Source: an uncultured Afifella sp.
GTDB lineage: Bacteria > Pseudomonadota > Alphaproteobacteria > Rhizobiales > Afifellaceae
Assembly: GCA_947259045.1 (NCBI GenBank)
Contig: CAMYKZ010000017.1
Location: 1 to 64,000, forward strand
Length of the DNA: 64,000 nt
Direction of reading: 5' to 3'
Position numbers and translations under genes: made by a program
Shown: positions 27,023 through 35,493 of the stretch, in pieces
Numbering within the stretch: the first letter of the stretch is position 1
Layout: each line of letters begins with the position of its first letter
The notes under the pieces: model-generated
The model's input: the letters and a program-made list of their open reading frames with translations, nothing else
Databases searched by the model: none
What the model was told of the DNA's origin: nothing

Positions 27023-27670
27023 TCAATCGGCGAGAAACGCCATAATCGTCTTGCGCAGATCGTCAAGTCCGACGCGTTTCTCCGACGAAGTCGCGATAAT
27101 CTCCGGAAACGCAGCCGGGCGTTTCTTCAGTCTCTCCAGCGTTTCGCCGGTTATCCGCGCCAATGCCGGCGGTTTCAGCTTGTCGGTCTTGGTGAGGACG
27201 ATCTGGTAGGACACGGCGGCCTTGTCGAGGAGCGCAAGAACCTCCTCGTCGTTCGCCTTGATGCCGTGCCGGGCGTCGATGAGAACGAACACCCGCCGCA
27301 GGCTCGGCCGGCCGCGCAGATAGGCCATGATCATCCGCGTCCAGGCTTCCACCTGCGCCTTTGGCGCCTTGGCGTAACCGTAGCCCGGCATGTCAACGAT
27401 CGCGATGGCCGGCAGCACGTCTTCAGCGCCCTCTTCGGCAGTAACATTATCGGGCACGAAAAAATTGAGATGCTGGGTCCGGCCTGGTGTATTCGACGTC
27501 CGCGCCAAGCCCTTCTGGCCGGTCAGGGCGTTGATCAGCGACGATTTGCCGACATTGGAGCGGCCCGCAAACGCCACCTCAAGCGGTCCCTCCGGCGGCA
27601 GTGTCGCCATCGACGGCGCCCCTGCGACAAAGCGCCAGGGCCTGGCAAACAGTTTCTCATGCGCGCTCAT
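27023..27670 (-). CDS. engB: Ribosome biogenesis GTP-binding protein YsxC/EngB
   Basis: Circularly unpermuted TRAFAC GTPase needed for late assembly of the 50S subunit. G1 [15 protein letters not shown]2 [15 protein letters not shown]3 [14 protein letters not shown]4 LTKTDKLK and G5 ATSSEKRVG are all present. 215 aa, normal length. Lies 49 bp after yidC on the same strand. Confidence 0.96.
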   Translation of the reverse strand: MSAHEKLFARPWRFVAGAPSMATLPPEGPLEVAFAGRSNVGKSSLINALTGQKGLARTSNTPGRTQHLNFFVPDNVTAEEGAEDVLPAIAIVDMPGYGYAKAPKAQVEAWTRMIMAYLRGRPSLRRVFVLIDARHGIKANDEEVLALLDKAAVSYQIVLTKTDKLKPPALARITGETLERLKKRPAAFPEIIATSSEKRVGLDDLRKTIMAFLAD

Positions 27671-27719
27671 GCCGGTTGTTCATTCTCAATCATCTGGCGC
27701 AATCATCTGGCCGGCATCA

Positions 27720-29621
27720 TCACTCGGCAGGGTCCTTGCCTGCTTTGCCGATCATGCCCTTAAGATTGTCGAACAATTCGATCTTGACCCCGTGCCGCCG
27801 CATGATGAGGCCCTGCTGCAGGATCGACAGGAAGTTGTTCCAGGCCCAGTAGATCACCAATCCGGCCGGGAAGCTCGCCAGCATGAAGGTGAAGATGATC
27901 GGCATCCAGGCAAAGATCATCGCCTGGGTCTTGTCCGGCGGCTGCGGGTTCATCTGCATCTGCACGAACATGGTTATGCCCATCAGCAGCGGCCACACGC
28001 CGACGAGCAGAAAGCTCGGCACGTCATAGGGCAACAGCCCGAACAGGTTGAACAAGGATGTCGGATCCGGCGCCGAGAGGTCCTGGATCCAGCCGAAGAA
28101 CGGCGCATGGCGCATTTCGATAGTGATCAGCAGAACCTTGTAGAGCGCGAAGAAGACCGGGATCTGGATCATGATCGGCCAGCAGCCCGACAGCGGATTG
28201 ATTTTCTCTTTCTTGTAGAGCTCCATCATCTCCGTGCGCAGCGCCATCTGGTCGTCCTTGTGGCGCTCCTGCAGTTTTTTCACCTCAGGCTGGACTTTCT
28301 TCATCTTCGACATGGAGGTGTAGGACCGGTTCGCCAGCGGAAAGAAGAATGCCTTGACGCCGACGGTGATCGCAAGGATCGCCAGCCCGAAATTGCCGAG
28401 GAACTGGAACAGCCAGTCGATGGCGAAAAACAGCGGCTTGGTCAGGAAATAGAAGTAGCCCCAGTCGATCATCAGGTTGAAGCGGTCGATCTTGTCTTGC
28501 TCCTCGTAGCGGTTGATGACGTGCACTTCCTTCGCGCCAGCAAACAGGATCAGCTTGTGCTCGCCCGTCCCGGCCGCCGGTATCGTGACGCCTGCACTGC
28601 CCAGATAATCCGCCTGGTATTGCGGCTTGTCATCGGTGCCGCCGCGGAAAAATCGAGGCGAAAAGGCCGTGTCGCCGCTCGGGATCAGCGCGCTCGCCCA
28701 GTATTTGTCGGTAATACCGAGCCAACCTGATGTTACCGTTCCGCCATCCGGCTTGATTTCGCGCGATCCGTTCGCACTCAGGTCCGCATCATCGAGATCG
28801 CCATAATCGAGCTCCTCGAACTGGTCCTCGCCGAACGCACCGATCAGGCCTTCGTGCAGGATGAAGAATCCGGTGACCTTGGGCTGTCCGATCCGGTTTA
28901 TCAGGCCATAGGGATAGAGCGTGACCGGCTTGCCGGTGTTATTTTCCACGCTCTGGGCGATGCCGATGCGGTAATCGTCGTCGATGGAAATAATGCGCTT
29001 GAATATGAGGCCTTCACCATTGTCCCAGCTGAGCGTAACCGGGTTGGCCGGTGTCAGCATGTCGCCGTCTGCGCTCCATAATGTCGTCGGTTTGGGCGTT
29101 GCGATATCGGCGGCGCCGGTCCACCCGATCTGGGCATAATAGGGATGTTCGCTGCCCAGCGGCGAATAGAGTTTGATCAGCGGGCTGTCCGGGTCGATCG
29201 TCTCGCGGTATTTGGTCAGAAGAAGATCATCGATCTTGCCGCCGGTCAGATTGATCGAACCGATCAGCGACGGGGTCTCGATCCTGACCCGCGGACTGGT
29301 GGCAAGCACGGCCTCGCGGGATTGGCCGGTTTCGACCTGAATCTCGGTTCCGGGAACATTGGCGGCGCCGGGGCTTGTCTGTACGCCGACATTCGTCCCG
29401 GGCTGCGTCCCGGTTTGCGGGTCCGTCTGTACGCCGGGCACATTATTGCCGACACCACCGTCCTGCGGCGCCAGCACGCCGCTTTCGGTTGTTTGCGCCT
29501 GCTCAGCCCGACGCTTTTCCGTTTCCACTTTGCGCGGCAGGTCGATCAGCACGGTCCAGCCGAGCACGACCATCATCGAAAGGACGATGGCCAGAATGGT
29601 GTTGCGGTTGTTGTTATCCAT
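27720..29621 (-). CDS. yidC: Membrane protein insertase YidC
   Basis: Inserts and folds inner-membrane proteins, alone or with Sec. 633 aa from ATG 29621: N-terminal helix NTILAIVLSMMVVLGWTVLI, a Gly/Gln/Thr-rich linker (about 55-115), a large periplasmic beta-sandwich domain (to about residue 390), then the conserved 60KD_IMP core with TKPLFFAIDWLFQFLGNFGL, PEVKKLQERHKDDQMALRTE, PLSGCWPIMIQIPVFFALYK (including the substrate-groove Arg preceding helices) and AGLVIYWAWNNFLSILQQGL. The start overlaps the rnpA 3' end by 8 bp. Confidence 0.97.
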   Translation of the reverse strand: MDNNNRNTILAIVLSMMVVLGWTVLIDLPRKVETEKRRAEQAQTTESGVLAPQDGGVGNNVPGVQTDPQTGTQPGTNVGVQTSPGAANVPGTEIQVETGQSREAVLATSPRVRIETPSLIGSINLTGGKIDDLLLTKYRETIDPDSPLIKLYSPLGSEHPYYAQIGWTGAADIATPKPTTLWSADGDMLTPANPVTLSWDNGEGLIFKRIISIDDDYRIGIAQSVENNTGKPVTLYPYGLINRIGQPKVTGFFILHEGLIGAFGEDQFEELDYGDLDDADLSANGSREIKPDGGTVTSGWLGITDKYWASALIPSGDTAFSPRFFRGGTDDKPQYQADYLGSAGVTIPAAGTGEHKLILFAGAKEVHVINRYEEQDKIDRFNLMIDWGYFYFLTKPLFFAIDWLFQFLGNFGLAILAITVGVKAFFFPLANRSYTSMSKMKKVQPEVKKLQERHKDDQMALRTEMMELYKKEKINPLSGCWPIMIQIPVFFALYKVLLITIEMRHAPFFGWIQDLSAPDPTSLFNLFGLLPYDVPSFLLVGVWPLLMGITMFVQMQMNPQPPDKTQAMIFAWMPIIFTFMLASFPAGLVIYWAWNNFLSILQQGLIMRRHGVKIELFDNLKGMIGKAGKDPAE

Positions 29622-30006
29622 CTGCAGGTCTCCGTGCCGCGTTGCGCGCAGCCGTTTCCGACGGTGATCCGGATTCCGCCCGCGCCGCAAGCTCAGCCAG
29701 AGCGGCAGACAGGTCGGATTTAAGGTCATTGAACGGAATTGTAAGGGCTGGTCTGCGCCCGATCAGAACGTGGTCCGTCCCGGTACGGTCAAATTCCCCG
29801 GCGACAGCCCGCGCGACCTCTTTCAGCCGCCGCCTTATCCGGTTGCGCTCGACGGCTTTTTTTGCCGTACGTTTTGTCACTGTGAAGCCGATCCGGGCGG
29901 GCAGGGTGTCGCCGCGATACCGCGTCTGCAACACAAACGCCCGCCGCGAGACCTTCCGGCCCCGTGCGGCGGACACGAAGTCCCGCCTGACCCTGAGGCG
30001 TTCCAC
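29614..30006 (-). CDS. rnpA: Ribonuclease P protein component
   Basis: Basic RNA-binding subunit of the tRNA 5' maturation enzyme. RVRRDFVSAARGRKVSRRAF is the family start, and VTKRTAKKAVERNRIRRRLK carries the conserved RNR motif. 130 aa; the last 20-25 residues are a variable Ala/Arg-rich tail. Part of rpmH-rnpA-yidC-engB; 18 bp after rpmH. Confidence 0.96.
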   Translation of the reverse strand: MERLRVRRDFVSAARGRKVSRRAFVLQTRYRGDTLPARIGFTVTKRTAKKAVERNRIRRRLKEVARAVAGEFDRTGTDHVLIGRRPALTIPFNDLKSDLSAALAELAARAESGSPSETAARNAARRPADG

Positions 30007-30024
30007 AAGCCGGTATCCGCCTGG

Positions 30025-30159
30025 TCAGGCGGACAGCTTCTTGCGCCCGCGGACCCGTCTGCGGTTCAGGATTTTGCGGCCGTTTGCGGTCGCCATGCGG
30101 GAGCGAAAACCATGCCGGCGCTTGCGCACCAGGTTGCTCGGTTGAAATGTCCGTTTCAT
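30025..30159 (-). CDS. rpmH: 50S ribosomal protein L34
   Basis: 44 residues: begins [20 protein letters not shown], contains [20 protein letters not shown] and ends LSA. This is the complete, nearly invariant L34. First gene of rpmH-rnpA-yidC-engB. The start ATG is at 30157-30159. Confidence 0.98.
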   Translation of the reverse strand: MKRTFQPSNLVRKRRHGFRSRMATANGRKILNRRRVRGRKKLSA

Positions 30160-30486
30160 GTCTCTTTGCCGCGGTTCGGTGCGGCCCTCATCTGTTGGAA
30201 CGCCAGCGCTGGCCGGAGCGACCTGTCACGCTGCAATAATGTCCGGATTTATGGCTCAACGGACCAGGCAGTCACGGTCCATAATTGCGTGCGCGGTATA
30301 GGGTGAAACCGCCGCGCAAGTCAACGGCCAGCGATAATTTTCCCGCATCGCGGATCACGCGGCGGTGAACGCCTGCCGCCACTGCATCACTTCACGGTGA
30401 AACCGGCACATTCCGGCTTTCCTTTGCCTACATAGCCGGCTGAAAACACGCAATGACGAACCAGTTGATCTGTCGAACAGGATTAT
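30160..30486. other. Divergent intergenic region between rpmH and the DUF547 gene (327 bp)
   Basis: No convincing gene on either strand. It must hold the rpmH promoter (minus strand) and that of the DUF547 gene (plus strand). I see no clear DnaA-box cluster, so there is no support for a replication origin here, and no other structured element. Confidence 0.5.
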
Positions 30487-31311
30487 ATGACCCAATCCAG
30501 CCCATATCCGGACTTTAACCCCGGCTTCGATAATGACCGCCGCCGTTTCATGGCAGCCTGTGCCGGCGCCGGCCTTGTGGCGCTCGTTCCCGGCAATTCC
30601 CTGTCCGCCGCACAATCGGCTGATGAGCTTTATGCTGAGCTTCTGAAGACCTACGTCAAGCGCGGCTCGGACGGAGTGAACCGCGTCAGCTATGCGGCAT
30701 TCCGGAAATCCGGCCACCGGGATCTGAAAGCCTATCTGTCCGCACTGCAGGCGATGCGGCCTTCGGCAATGGCGCGCGCCGACGCCATGGCCTACTGGAT
30801 CAATCTTTACAATGCGCGGACGCTTGATGTCATTCTTGACCATTACCCGGTCAAATCCATCAAGGATATCGATCTCGGCGGCAGTTTCTTCGCTAGCGGG
30901 CCGTGGAAGGCAAAACTTGTCACGGTGGAAAAACGCCCGCTTTCGCTGGACAATATCGAGCACGACATCCTGCGGGCGCAGTTCGGCGAACCGCTCGTCC
31001 ACTATGCGCTGAACTGCGCCTCCATCGGTTGCCCTGATTTGCTGACGTCCGCCTGGGCCGCCGACAGTCTGGCGGCGCAGTTCGATCTCGGCGCGCGCGC
31101 CTACATAAACCATCCACGCGGAATCAACATCAGCGGCCGCCGTTTTACCGCCTCGAAGATTTACAGCTGGTACGGCGATGATTTTGGCGGATCCGGCGGA
31201 CTGAGGTCACACTGGCAATCTTATGCCGATTCCGGGCTTGCCGCCGAACTTGCAAGGCTGGCTTCGCCGAAATCTTATGTTTATGACTGGGCCCTCAACG
31301 ATGCAGCATGA
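30487..31311 (+). CDS. DUF547 protein with twin-arginine-like signal (274 aa)
   Basis: The N-terminus has NDRRRFMAACAGAGLVALVP, which fits a Tat signal (RRxF plus a weakly hydrophobic stretch), so the folded protein is probably exported. The DUF547 core is clear: RADAMAYWINLYNARTLDVI, VHYALNCASIGCPDL (conserved Cys residues) and FTASKIYSWYGDDFG. Biochemical function of DUF547 is not settled; a papain-like or glutaredoxin-linked role has been suggested by context only. The stop overlaps the likely start of the VTT gene, so these form an operon with the downstream disulfide oxidoreductase. Confidence 0.92.
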   Translation: MTQSSPYPDFNPGFDNDRRRFMAACAGAGLVALVPGNSLSAAQSADELYAELLKTYVKRGSDGVNRVSYAAFRKSGHRDLKAYLSALQAMRPSAMARADAMAYWINLYNARTLDVILDHYPVKSIKDIDLGGSFFASGPWKAKLVTVEKRPLSLDNIEHDILRAQFGEPLVHYALNCASIGCPDLLTSAWAADSLAAQFDLGARAYINHPRGINISGRRFTASKIYSWYGDDFGGSGGLRSHWQSYADSGLAAELARLASPKSYVYDWALNDAA

Positions 31312-32116
31312 CGAAGCCCTCGAGCAAGAACCGGAAATGACGGCCATGCAGAACAAGAGCGAAGAGGACGCCGGTTCCGGTCAAAAGGCGCTGCTGAAAC
31401 GGTTGGCGCCGGTTGTGGTTGTCATTGCAGGACTGGCTCTGGGCTATATTCGGGGCTGGCACGAATATCTTTCGTTTTCCATGCTTGTGGAAAGCCGGGA
31501 AATGCTGCTCGCATTCGTGGCTGAGAACCTGATCCTCGCAGCATTTGGGTATATCGCCGTCTATATTGTCGCCGTGGCCTTCTCGTTTCCCGGCGCATCA
31601 TTGCTGACCATCGGCGGCGGGTTCATGTTCGGCTGGCTGCTGGGCGGATCGCTGACAGCGATCGCCGCGCCGATCGGAGCGTCGATCATCTATCTTGTCG
31701 CCAAAAGCGCCGTCGGCGATTTTCTCGTCAACATGATGAAGAAAAATGCCGGGCCGCGGATCAAACAGCTGGCGGAGGGGTTTGAGGAGGATGCTTTCAA
31801 TTATCTGCTGATCATCCGGCTGGCGCCTGTCTTTCCGTTCTGGGTCATCAATATTGCACCGGCGATCTTCAATGTGCCGCTCAGAACCTATTTCACGGCA
31901 ACAGCAATCGGCATATTGCCCGGCACCTTTGCTTATGCGTTTCTGGGGCAGGGGATCGACAGTGTCATTGAGGCGCAGCAGGCCGCGGGGGCCGAATTGT
32001 CGGTCAGCGATCTGGTGACGCCGCAAATCACGGCAGCATTCGTTGTCCTTGCCGTTGTCGCGATGATCCCGACTGTCATCAAGAAAATCAGAGCGCGACG
32101 GGCTGCCGCGCTCTAA
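31301..32116 (+). CDS. TVP38/TMEM64 (VTT domain) membrane protein (271 aa)
   Basis: Inner-membrane protein of the DedA/VTT superfamily. After a hydrophilic N-terminus come helices VVVVIAGLALGYIRGWHEYL and FGYIAVYIVAVAFSFPGASL, the VTT signature LLTIGGGFMFGWLLGGSLTA with GASIIYLVAKSAVGDFL, the family Arg-rich motif NYLLIIRLAPVFPFWVINIA, and the end helix TAAFVVLAVVAMIPTVI. Start uncertain: ATG 31301 overlaps the DUF547 stop; ATG 31337 is the alternative. VTT proteins are linked to lipid scrambling or flipping; here the oxidoreductase partner suggests a redox or metal-related role (inference). Confidence 0.9.
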   Translation: MQHDEALEQEPEMTAMQNKSEEDAGSGQKALLKRLAPVVVVIAGLALGYIRGWHEYLSFSMLVESREMLLAFVAENLILAAFGYIAVYIVAVAFSFPGASLLTIGGGFMFGWLLGGSLTAIAAPIGASIIYLVAKSAVGDFLVNMMKKNAGPRIKQLAEGFEEDAFNYLLIIRLAPVFPFWVINIAPAIFNVPLRTYFTATAIGILPGTFAYAFLGQGIDSVIEAQQAAGAELSVSDLVTPQITAAFVVLAVVAMIPTVIKKIRARRAAAL

Positions 32117-32185
32117 GGTGCATTTCCAGAATCTCCAAAAATCAGATCAGACATCAGTTCAGACATCAGCTCAGGGGCGACAATC

Positions 32186-33613
32186 ATGACAACTACACTG
32201 AAGCCGGACATTTGTGTCATCGGCGCGGGGTCTGCCGGGCTGACCGTCGCGGCGGCAGCCGCTGCCTTCGGTGTCGACGTGGTGCTGATTGAAAAAGGCA
32301 AGATGGGCGGCGACTGCCTGAACTATGGCTGCGTCCCCTCCAAGGCCCTGATTGCGGCCGCCAAACACGCCCATGCCATCCGCGAAGGCGCGGCGTTCGG
32401 TATCAATGCGCCCGAACCGGGCGTGGATTTCCAGCGTGTGCACGATCATATTCACGAAGTGATCGACGAGATCCACAAGAATGATTCCGTGGAACGTTTT
32501 ACCGGCCTTGGAGTCAAGGTGATCCAGGAGGCGGGTCGGTTCGCCGATGCCCGGACCGTCGTCGCCGGCGATTATGAGATTCGCGCCCGCCGGTTCGTGG
32601 TAGCGACCGGATCCGGCCCGCTGGTGCCGCCGATTCCGGGTCTTGACAAGGTTTCCTATCTGACCAACGAGACGATTTTCGACCTGACGAAACTGCCGAA
32701 ACAGCTGATTATCGTCGGCGGCGGGCCGATCGGCATGGAAATGGCCCAGGCATTCCGGCGGCTTGGGTCGGACGTCACCGTTCTGGAGGCCCTCAAGGCG
32801 CTCGGCAAGGATGACCCGGAACTGGCGGAGCGGGTGCTGGAAAGCGTCCGCGCCGACGGCGTCGTCATTCGCGAGGGCGCCAATGTGACGAAGGTTGCCA
32901 AGTTCGGCCGTTCGGGCGTGCGGGTGACGGTGGAAACCGAAAACGGCGAAGAAACGATTGACGGTTCGCATCTGCTGATCGCCGTTGGCCGCAAGGCCAA
33001 TGTCGATGATCTCGGCCTGAACGAAGCCGGGATCGATCATTCCCCGCGCGGCATCGATGTTGACAACCAGCTGCGCACGAGCAATCGCAAGGTTTATGCC
33101 GCCGGCGATATTACAGGCGGGTTTCAGTTCACCCACTGGGCCGGTTACCATGCCGGTCTTGTCGTGCGCTCGATCCTGTTCCGTTTCGGCGGCAAGGTGA
33201 ACAATGACCTCATTCCCTGGGCAACCTACACCGATCCGGAAATGGCCCATGTCGGCCTGACCGAACAGCAGGCACGCGAGCGGCATGGTAAAATTCATGT
33301 GCTGCGCTGGCCCTATGCGGAGAATGACCGCGCCCAAACGGAGCGGGCGCCGTCCGGCACAGTCAAGGTGATCACCAGACCGAACGGCCGGATTGTCGGC
33401 GCAGCCATTGTCGGCCGCAATGCCGGCGAACTGATCGCCCTCTGGGCGATGGCGGTTTCCCAGAAACTGACGGTCAAGGCATTGACGGCAACGGTCCTGC
33501 CCTATCCGACCCTGTCGGAAACGGCCAAAAGGGTGGCTGTCACCTATTACACGCCGAAACTCGACAGCCCGTGGCTGAAGCGGATGATCAGGTTCATGCG
33601 CATGTTCGGATAA
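32186..33613 (+). CDS. Class I pyridine nucleotide-disulfide oxidoreductase, MerA/Lpd-like (475 aa)
   Basis: FAD motif VIGAGSAGLTVAAAAAAFGV, redox-active Cys44/Cys49 in GGDCLNYGCVPSKAL, NAD(P)H motif IIVGGGPIGMEMAQAFRRLG, and VYAAGDITGGFQFTHWAGYH. The C-terminal dimerisation domain ends VLPYPTLSETAKRVAV; the His of the catalytic His-Glu pair in lipoamide dehydrogenase is replaced by Tyr, as in mercuric reductase. The C-terminal Cys pair of MerA is absent, and no mer genes are near, so mercury is unlikely to be the substrate. The link with DUF547 and VTT genes recurs in other bacteria (from memory). Its 7-kDa electron acceptor is unknown. Confidence 0.9.
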   Translation: MTTTLKPDICVIGAGSAGLTVAAAAAAFGVDVVLIEKGKMGGDCLNYGCVPSKALIAAAKHAHAIREGAAFGINAPEPGVDFQRVHDHIHEVIDEIHKNDSVERFTGLGVKVIQEAGRFADARTVVAGDYEIRARRFVVATGSGPLVPPIPGLDKVSYLTNETIFDLTKLPKQLIIVGGGPIGMEMAQAFRRLGSDVTVLEALKALGKDDPELAERVLESVRADGVVIREGANVTKVAKFGRSGVRVTVETENGEETIDGSHLLIAVGRKANVDDLGLNEAGIDHSPRGIDVDNQLRTSNRKVYAAGDITGGFQFTHWAGYHAGLVVRSILFRFGGKVNNDLIPWATYTDPEMAHVGLTEQQARERHGKIHVLRWPYAENDRAQTERAPSGTVKVITRPNGRIVGAAIVGRNAGELIALWAMAVSQKLTVKALTATVLPYPTLSETAKRVAVTYYTPKLDSPWLKRMIRFMRMFG

Positions 33614-33727
33614 AGTCTGGAGAATGCCCGGTGACGGTCTTTGCTTTGGCCGCCTGATCGCCTATGAGCAGGAGAATACAGTCCAGGGCCGACGGGCGCC
33701 GTCGGCAGAACAACAGGCACCGGTCCG

Positions 33728-35329
33728 ATGAGATCAAACAGGCCAGCCGCAGGGTCGACAAAGCAAAACGCTGTCGCGCGCGGACTTGAGCTTGCGTTTC
33801 AGCTTGAAAAAAACGGCGATCTTCCCGGCGCCTGGGACGCCTATCAGCAGGTTCTGAGAACAGACCCCCGGCAGCCGGATGCGCTCAGCCGGCTGGGCAT
33901 TATTGCCAGTGAGAAGAAGGATTTCTCAGCCGCAACGCTGTATTTTGCCGAAGCCGTCCGGGCTGCCCCGAAGAACCCGGCATTACGGACCAATCTCGGT
34001 ATTGCCTGTCTTCGGGCCGACGATCCGAAAACCGCACTTGTCCATCTGCGCAAGGCCCATGCGCTCAGCCCGCGCTCGGCTGAGGCCGCCTGCAATCTGG
34101 CTGATTGCTGGCTGCAGCTCGGCAAGCCGCAGGATGCTTTGAAACTGGTTGACCGGGTTCTGCGCGCCGAACCGGACAATCTGCGCGGCAATCTTCTGCG
34201 CGCGCGTATCCTGGTATCGCTCGGTCAGATGGACGATGCGGAGGCGATCTACCGCGATCTGGTGGCCGCCGGGGCCGGACTGGCGGAAGCCTATCGCGGG
34301 CTGGCGTCCGTGCGAAGACATGACCGGCAGGCGCCGGAACTGTCGGAGATTGAAGCCCTGCTGCAAAGCAGTGATATCAGCCGCCCGGAGCGCACCGATC
34401 TTTGTTTCGCCGCCGGAAAGCTGGCCGATGATTGCGGCCAGCATGAGCGCGCATTTTCGCATTTTGCCGCCGGCAAGGGCTGCTACGAAAGCAAATTCGA
34501 TATTTCCGCCTATTCCGAACTTGTTCTTGGCATGCAGGAGATTCTGACGCCGGAATTTTTTGCCGAGCGGCGTGATTTTTCATGCCCCTCCGATCGCCCG
34601 GTTCTGGTGTTCGGCATGCCGCGCTCCGGCACGACGCTGACGGAACAGATGATCGGCAGCCATCCGCAGGCGAAAACAGGCGGGGAACTGCCGTTTTTCA
34701 GCCATATCATGCAGGAATTCGGTTTTGACAGGCAGCGGCCGGACTTTTTCCTGAAGAATATCGGCAATATCAGCCGGCGGGACGGCGCGCGGATTGCCGA
34801 GGACTATCTCGCTGTTTTACGCAGGCAATCGCGTAGTGCGGATCGTGTCGTCGACAAGATGCCGCATAATTTCGAACATATCTGGCTGATCGCCCTGCTG
34901 TTTCCCGATGCCACGTTCATCCATGCAAAACGTCAGCCGATGGACAATTGCCTGTCCTGTTTCACCAATCCGCTGAATGAAGCGCACAATTATACCGCAA
35001 CACTGGATATGCTCGGCCGCTATTATCGCCTTTATGACAGACTGACCGCTCATTGGGATGCCGTCGTGCCGGTGACGATTTTCAACAGCCGGTATGAGGA
35101 TCTGATCGCCGATCCGGAACGGCAATGCCGCAAGCTGATCGATCATGCCGGCCTTGAATGGGATGATGCCTGTCTGCGTCACGAAACGGCTGACAGTTCG
35201 GTGCGGACGCTCAGCAGCTGGCAGGTCCGCCAGCCGGTCTACGGGTCTTCGGTAGCGCGGTGGAAAAATTACCGGGAATTTCTCGACCCGCTGAAGGATG
35301 CGCTGGGAGATCTGTACCGGGAGAAATAA
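33728..35329 (+). CDS. TPR-sulfotransferase fusion, first copy (533 aa)
   Basis: Residues about 15-210 carry five or six tetratricopeptide repeats (for example GDLPGAWDAYQQVLRTDPRQ, PKTALVHLRKAHALSPRSAE). From about 290 follows a Sulfotransfer_3-like domain: the PAPS 5'-phosphosulfate loop GMPRSGTTLTEQMIGSHPQA (about 294-313), and the 3'-phosphate motif RQPMDNCLSCF. C-terminal WQVRQPVYGSSVARWKNY is typical of this family. The enzyme would move sulfate from PAPS to a hydroxyl or tyrosine; the acceptor is unknown. No signal peptide. A paralogue follows directly. Confidence 0.92.
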   Translation: MRSNRPAAGSTKQNAVARGLELAFQLEKNGDLPGAWDAYQQVLRTDPRQPDALSRLGIIASEKKDFSAATLYFAEAVRAAPKNPALRTNLGIACLRADDPKTALVHLRKAHALSPRSAEAACNLADCWLQLGKPQDALKLVDRVLRAEPDNLRGNLLRARILVSLGQMDDAEAIYRDLVAAGAGLAEAYRGLASVRRHDRQAPELSEIEALLQSSDISRPERTDLCFAAGKLADDCGQHERAFSHFAAGKGCYESKFDISAYSELVLGMQEILTPEFFAERRDFSCPSDRPVLVFGMPRSGTTLTEQMIGSHPQAKTGGELPFFSHIMQEFGFDRQRPDFFLKNIGNISRRDGARIAEDYLAVLRRQSRSADRVVDKMPHNFEHIWLIALLFPDATFIHAKRQPMDNCLSCFTNPLNEAHNYTATLDMLGRYYRLYDRLTAHWDAVVPVTIFNSRYEDLIADPERQCRKLIDHAGLEWDDACLRHETADSSVRTLSSWQVRQPVYGSSVARWKNYREFLDPLKDALGDLYREK

Positions 35330-35493
35330 TCGGGTTTCAGTCAGGCGCACATGGTACCTGAACTGTCATGCGCCGGTCGCGCTGCAGCAAGAATATTCTT
35401 TTCCGCTGCAGTCTGATCGCCTATTTGCAGTATGATATTGTGTTAAACGGGTGGGATCCATAGCCTGCCAATCCGGAAAATCAGGAATATTCA

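Noticed and set aside
27390-28730. 446-codon open frame on the plus strand
   Set aside because: Antisense to yidC and engB, both certain genes.
30160-30486. Replication origin next to rpmH
   Set aside because: rpmH is near oriC in some bacteria, but no DnaA boxes, dnaA or AT-rich unwinding stretch are visible here.
32186-33613. Mercuric reductase as a specific call
   Set aside because: The C-terminal Cys pair and any mer genes are absent; only the broader disulfide oxidoreductase family is supported.
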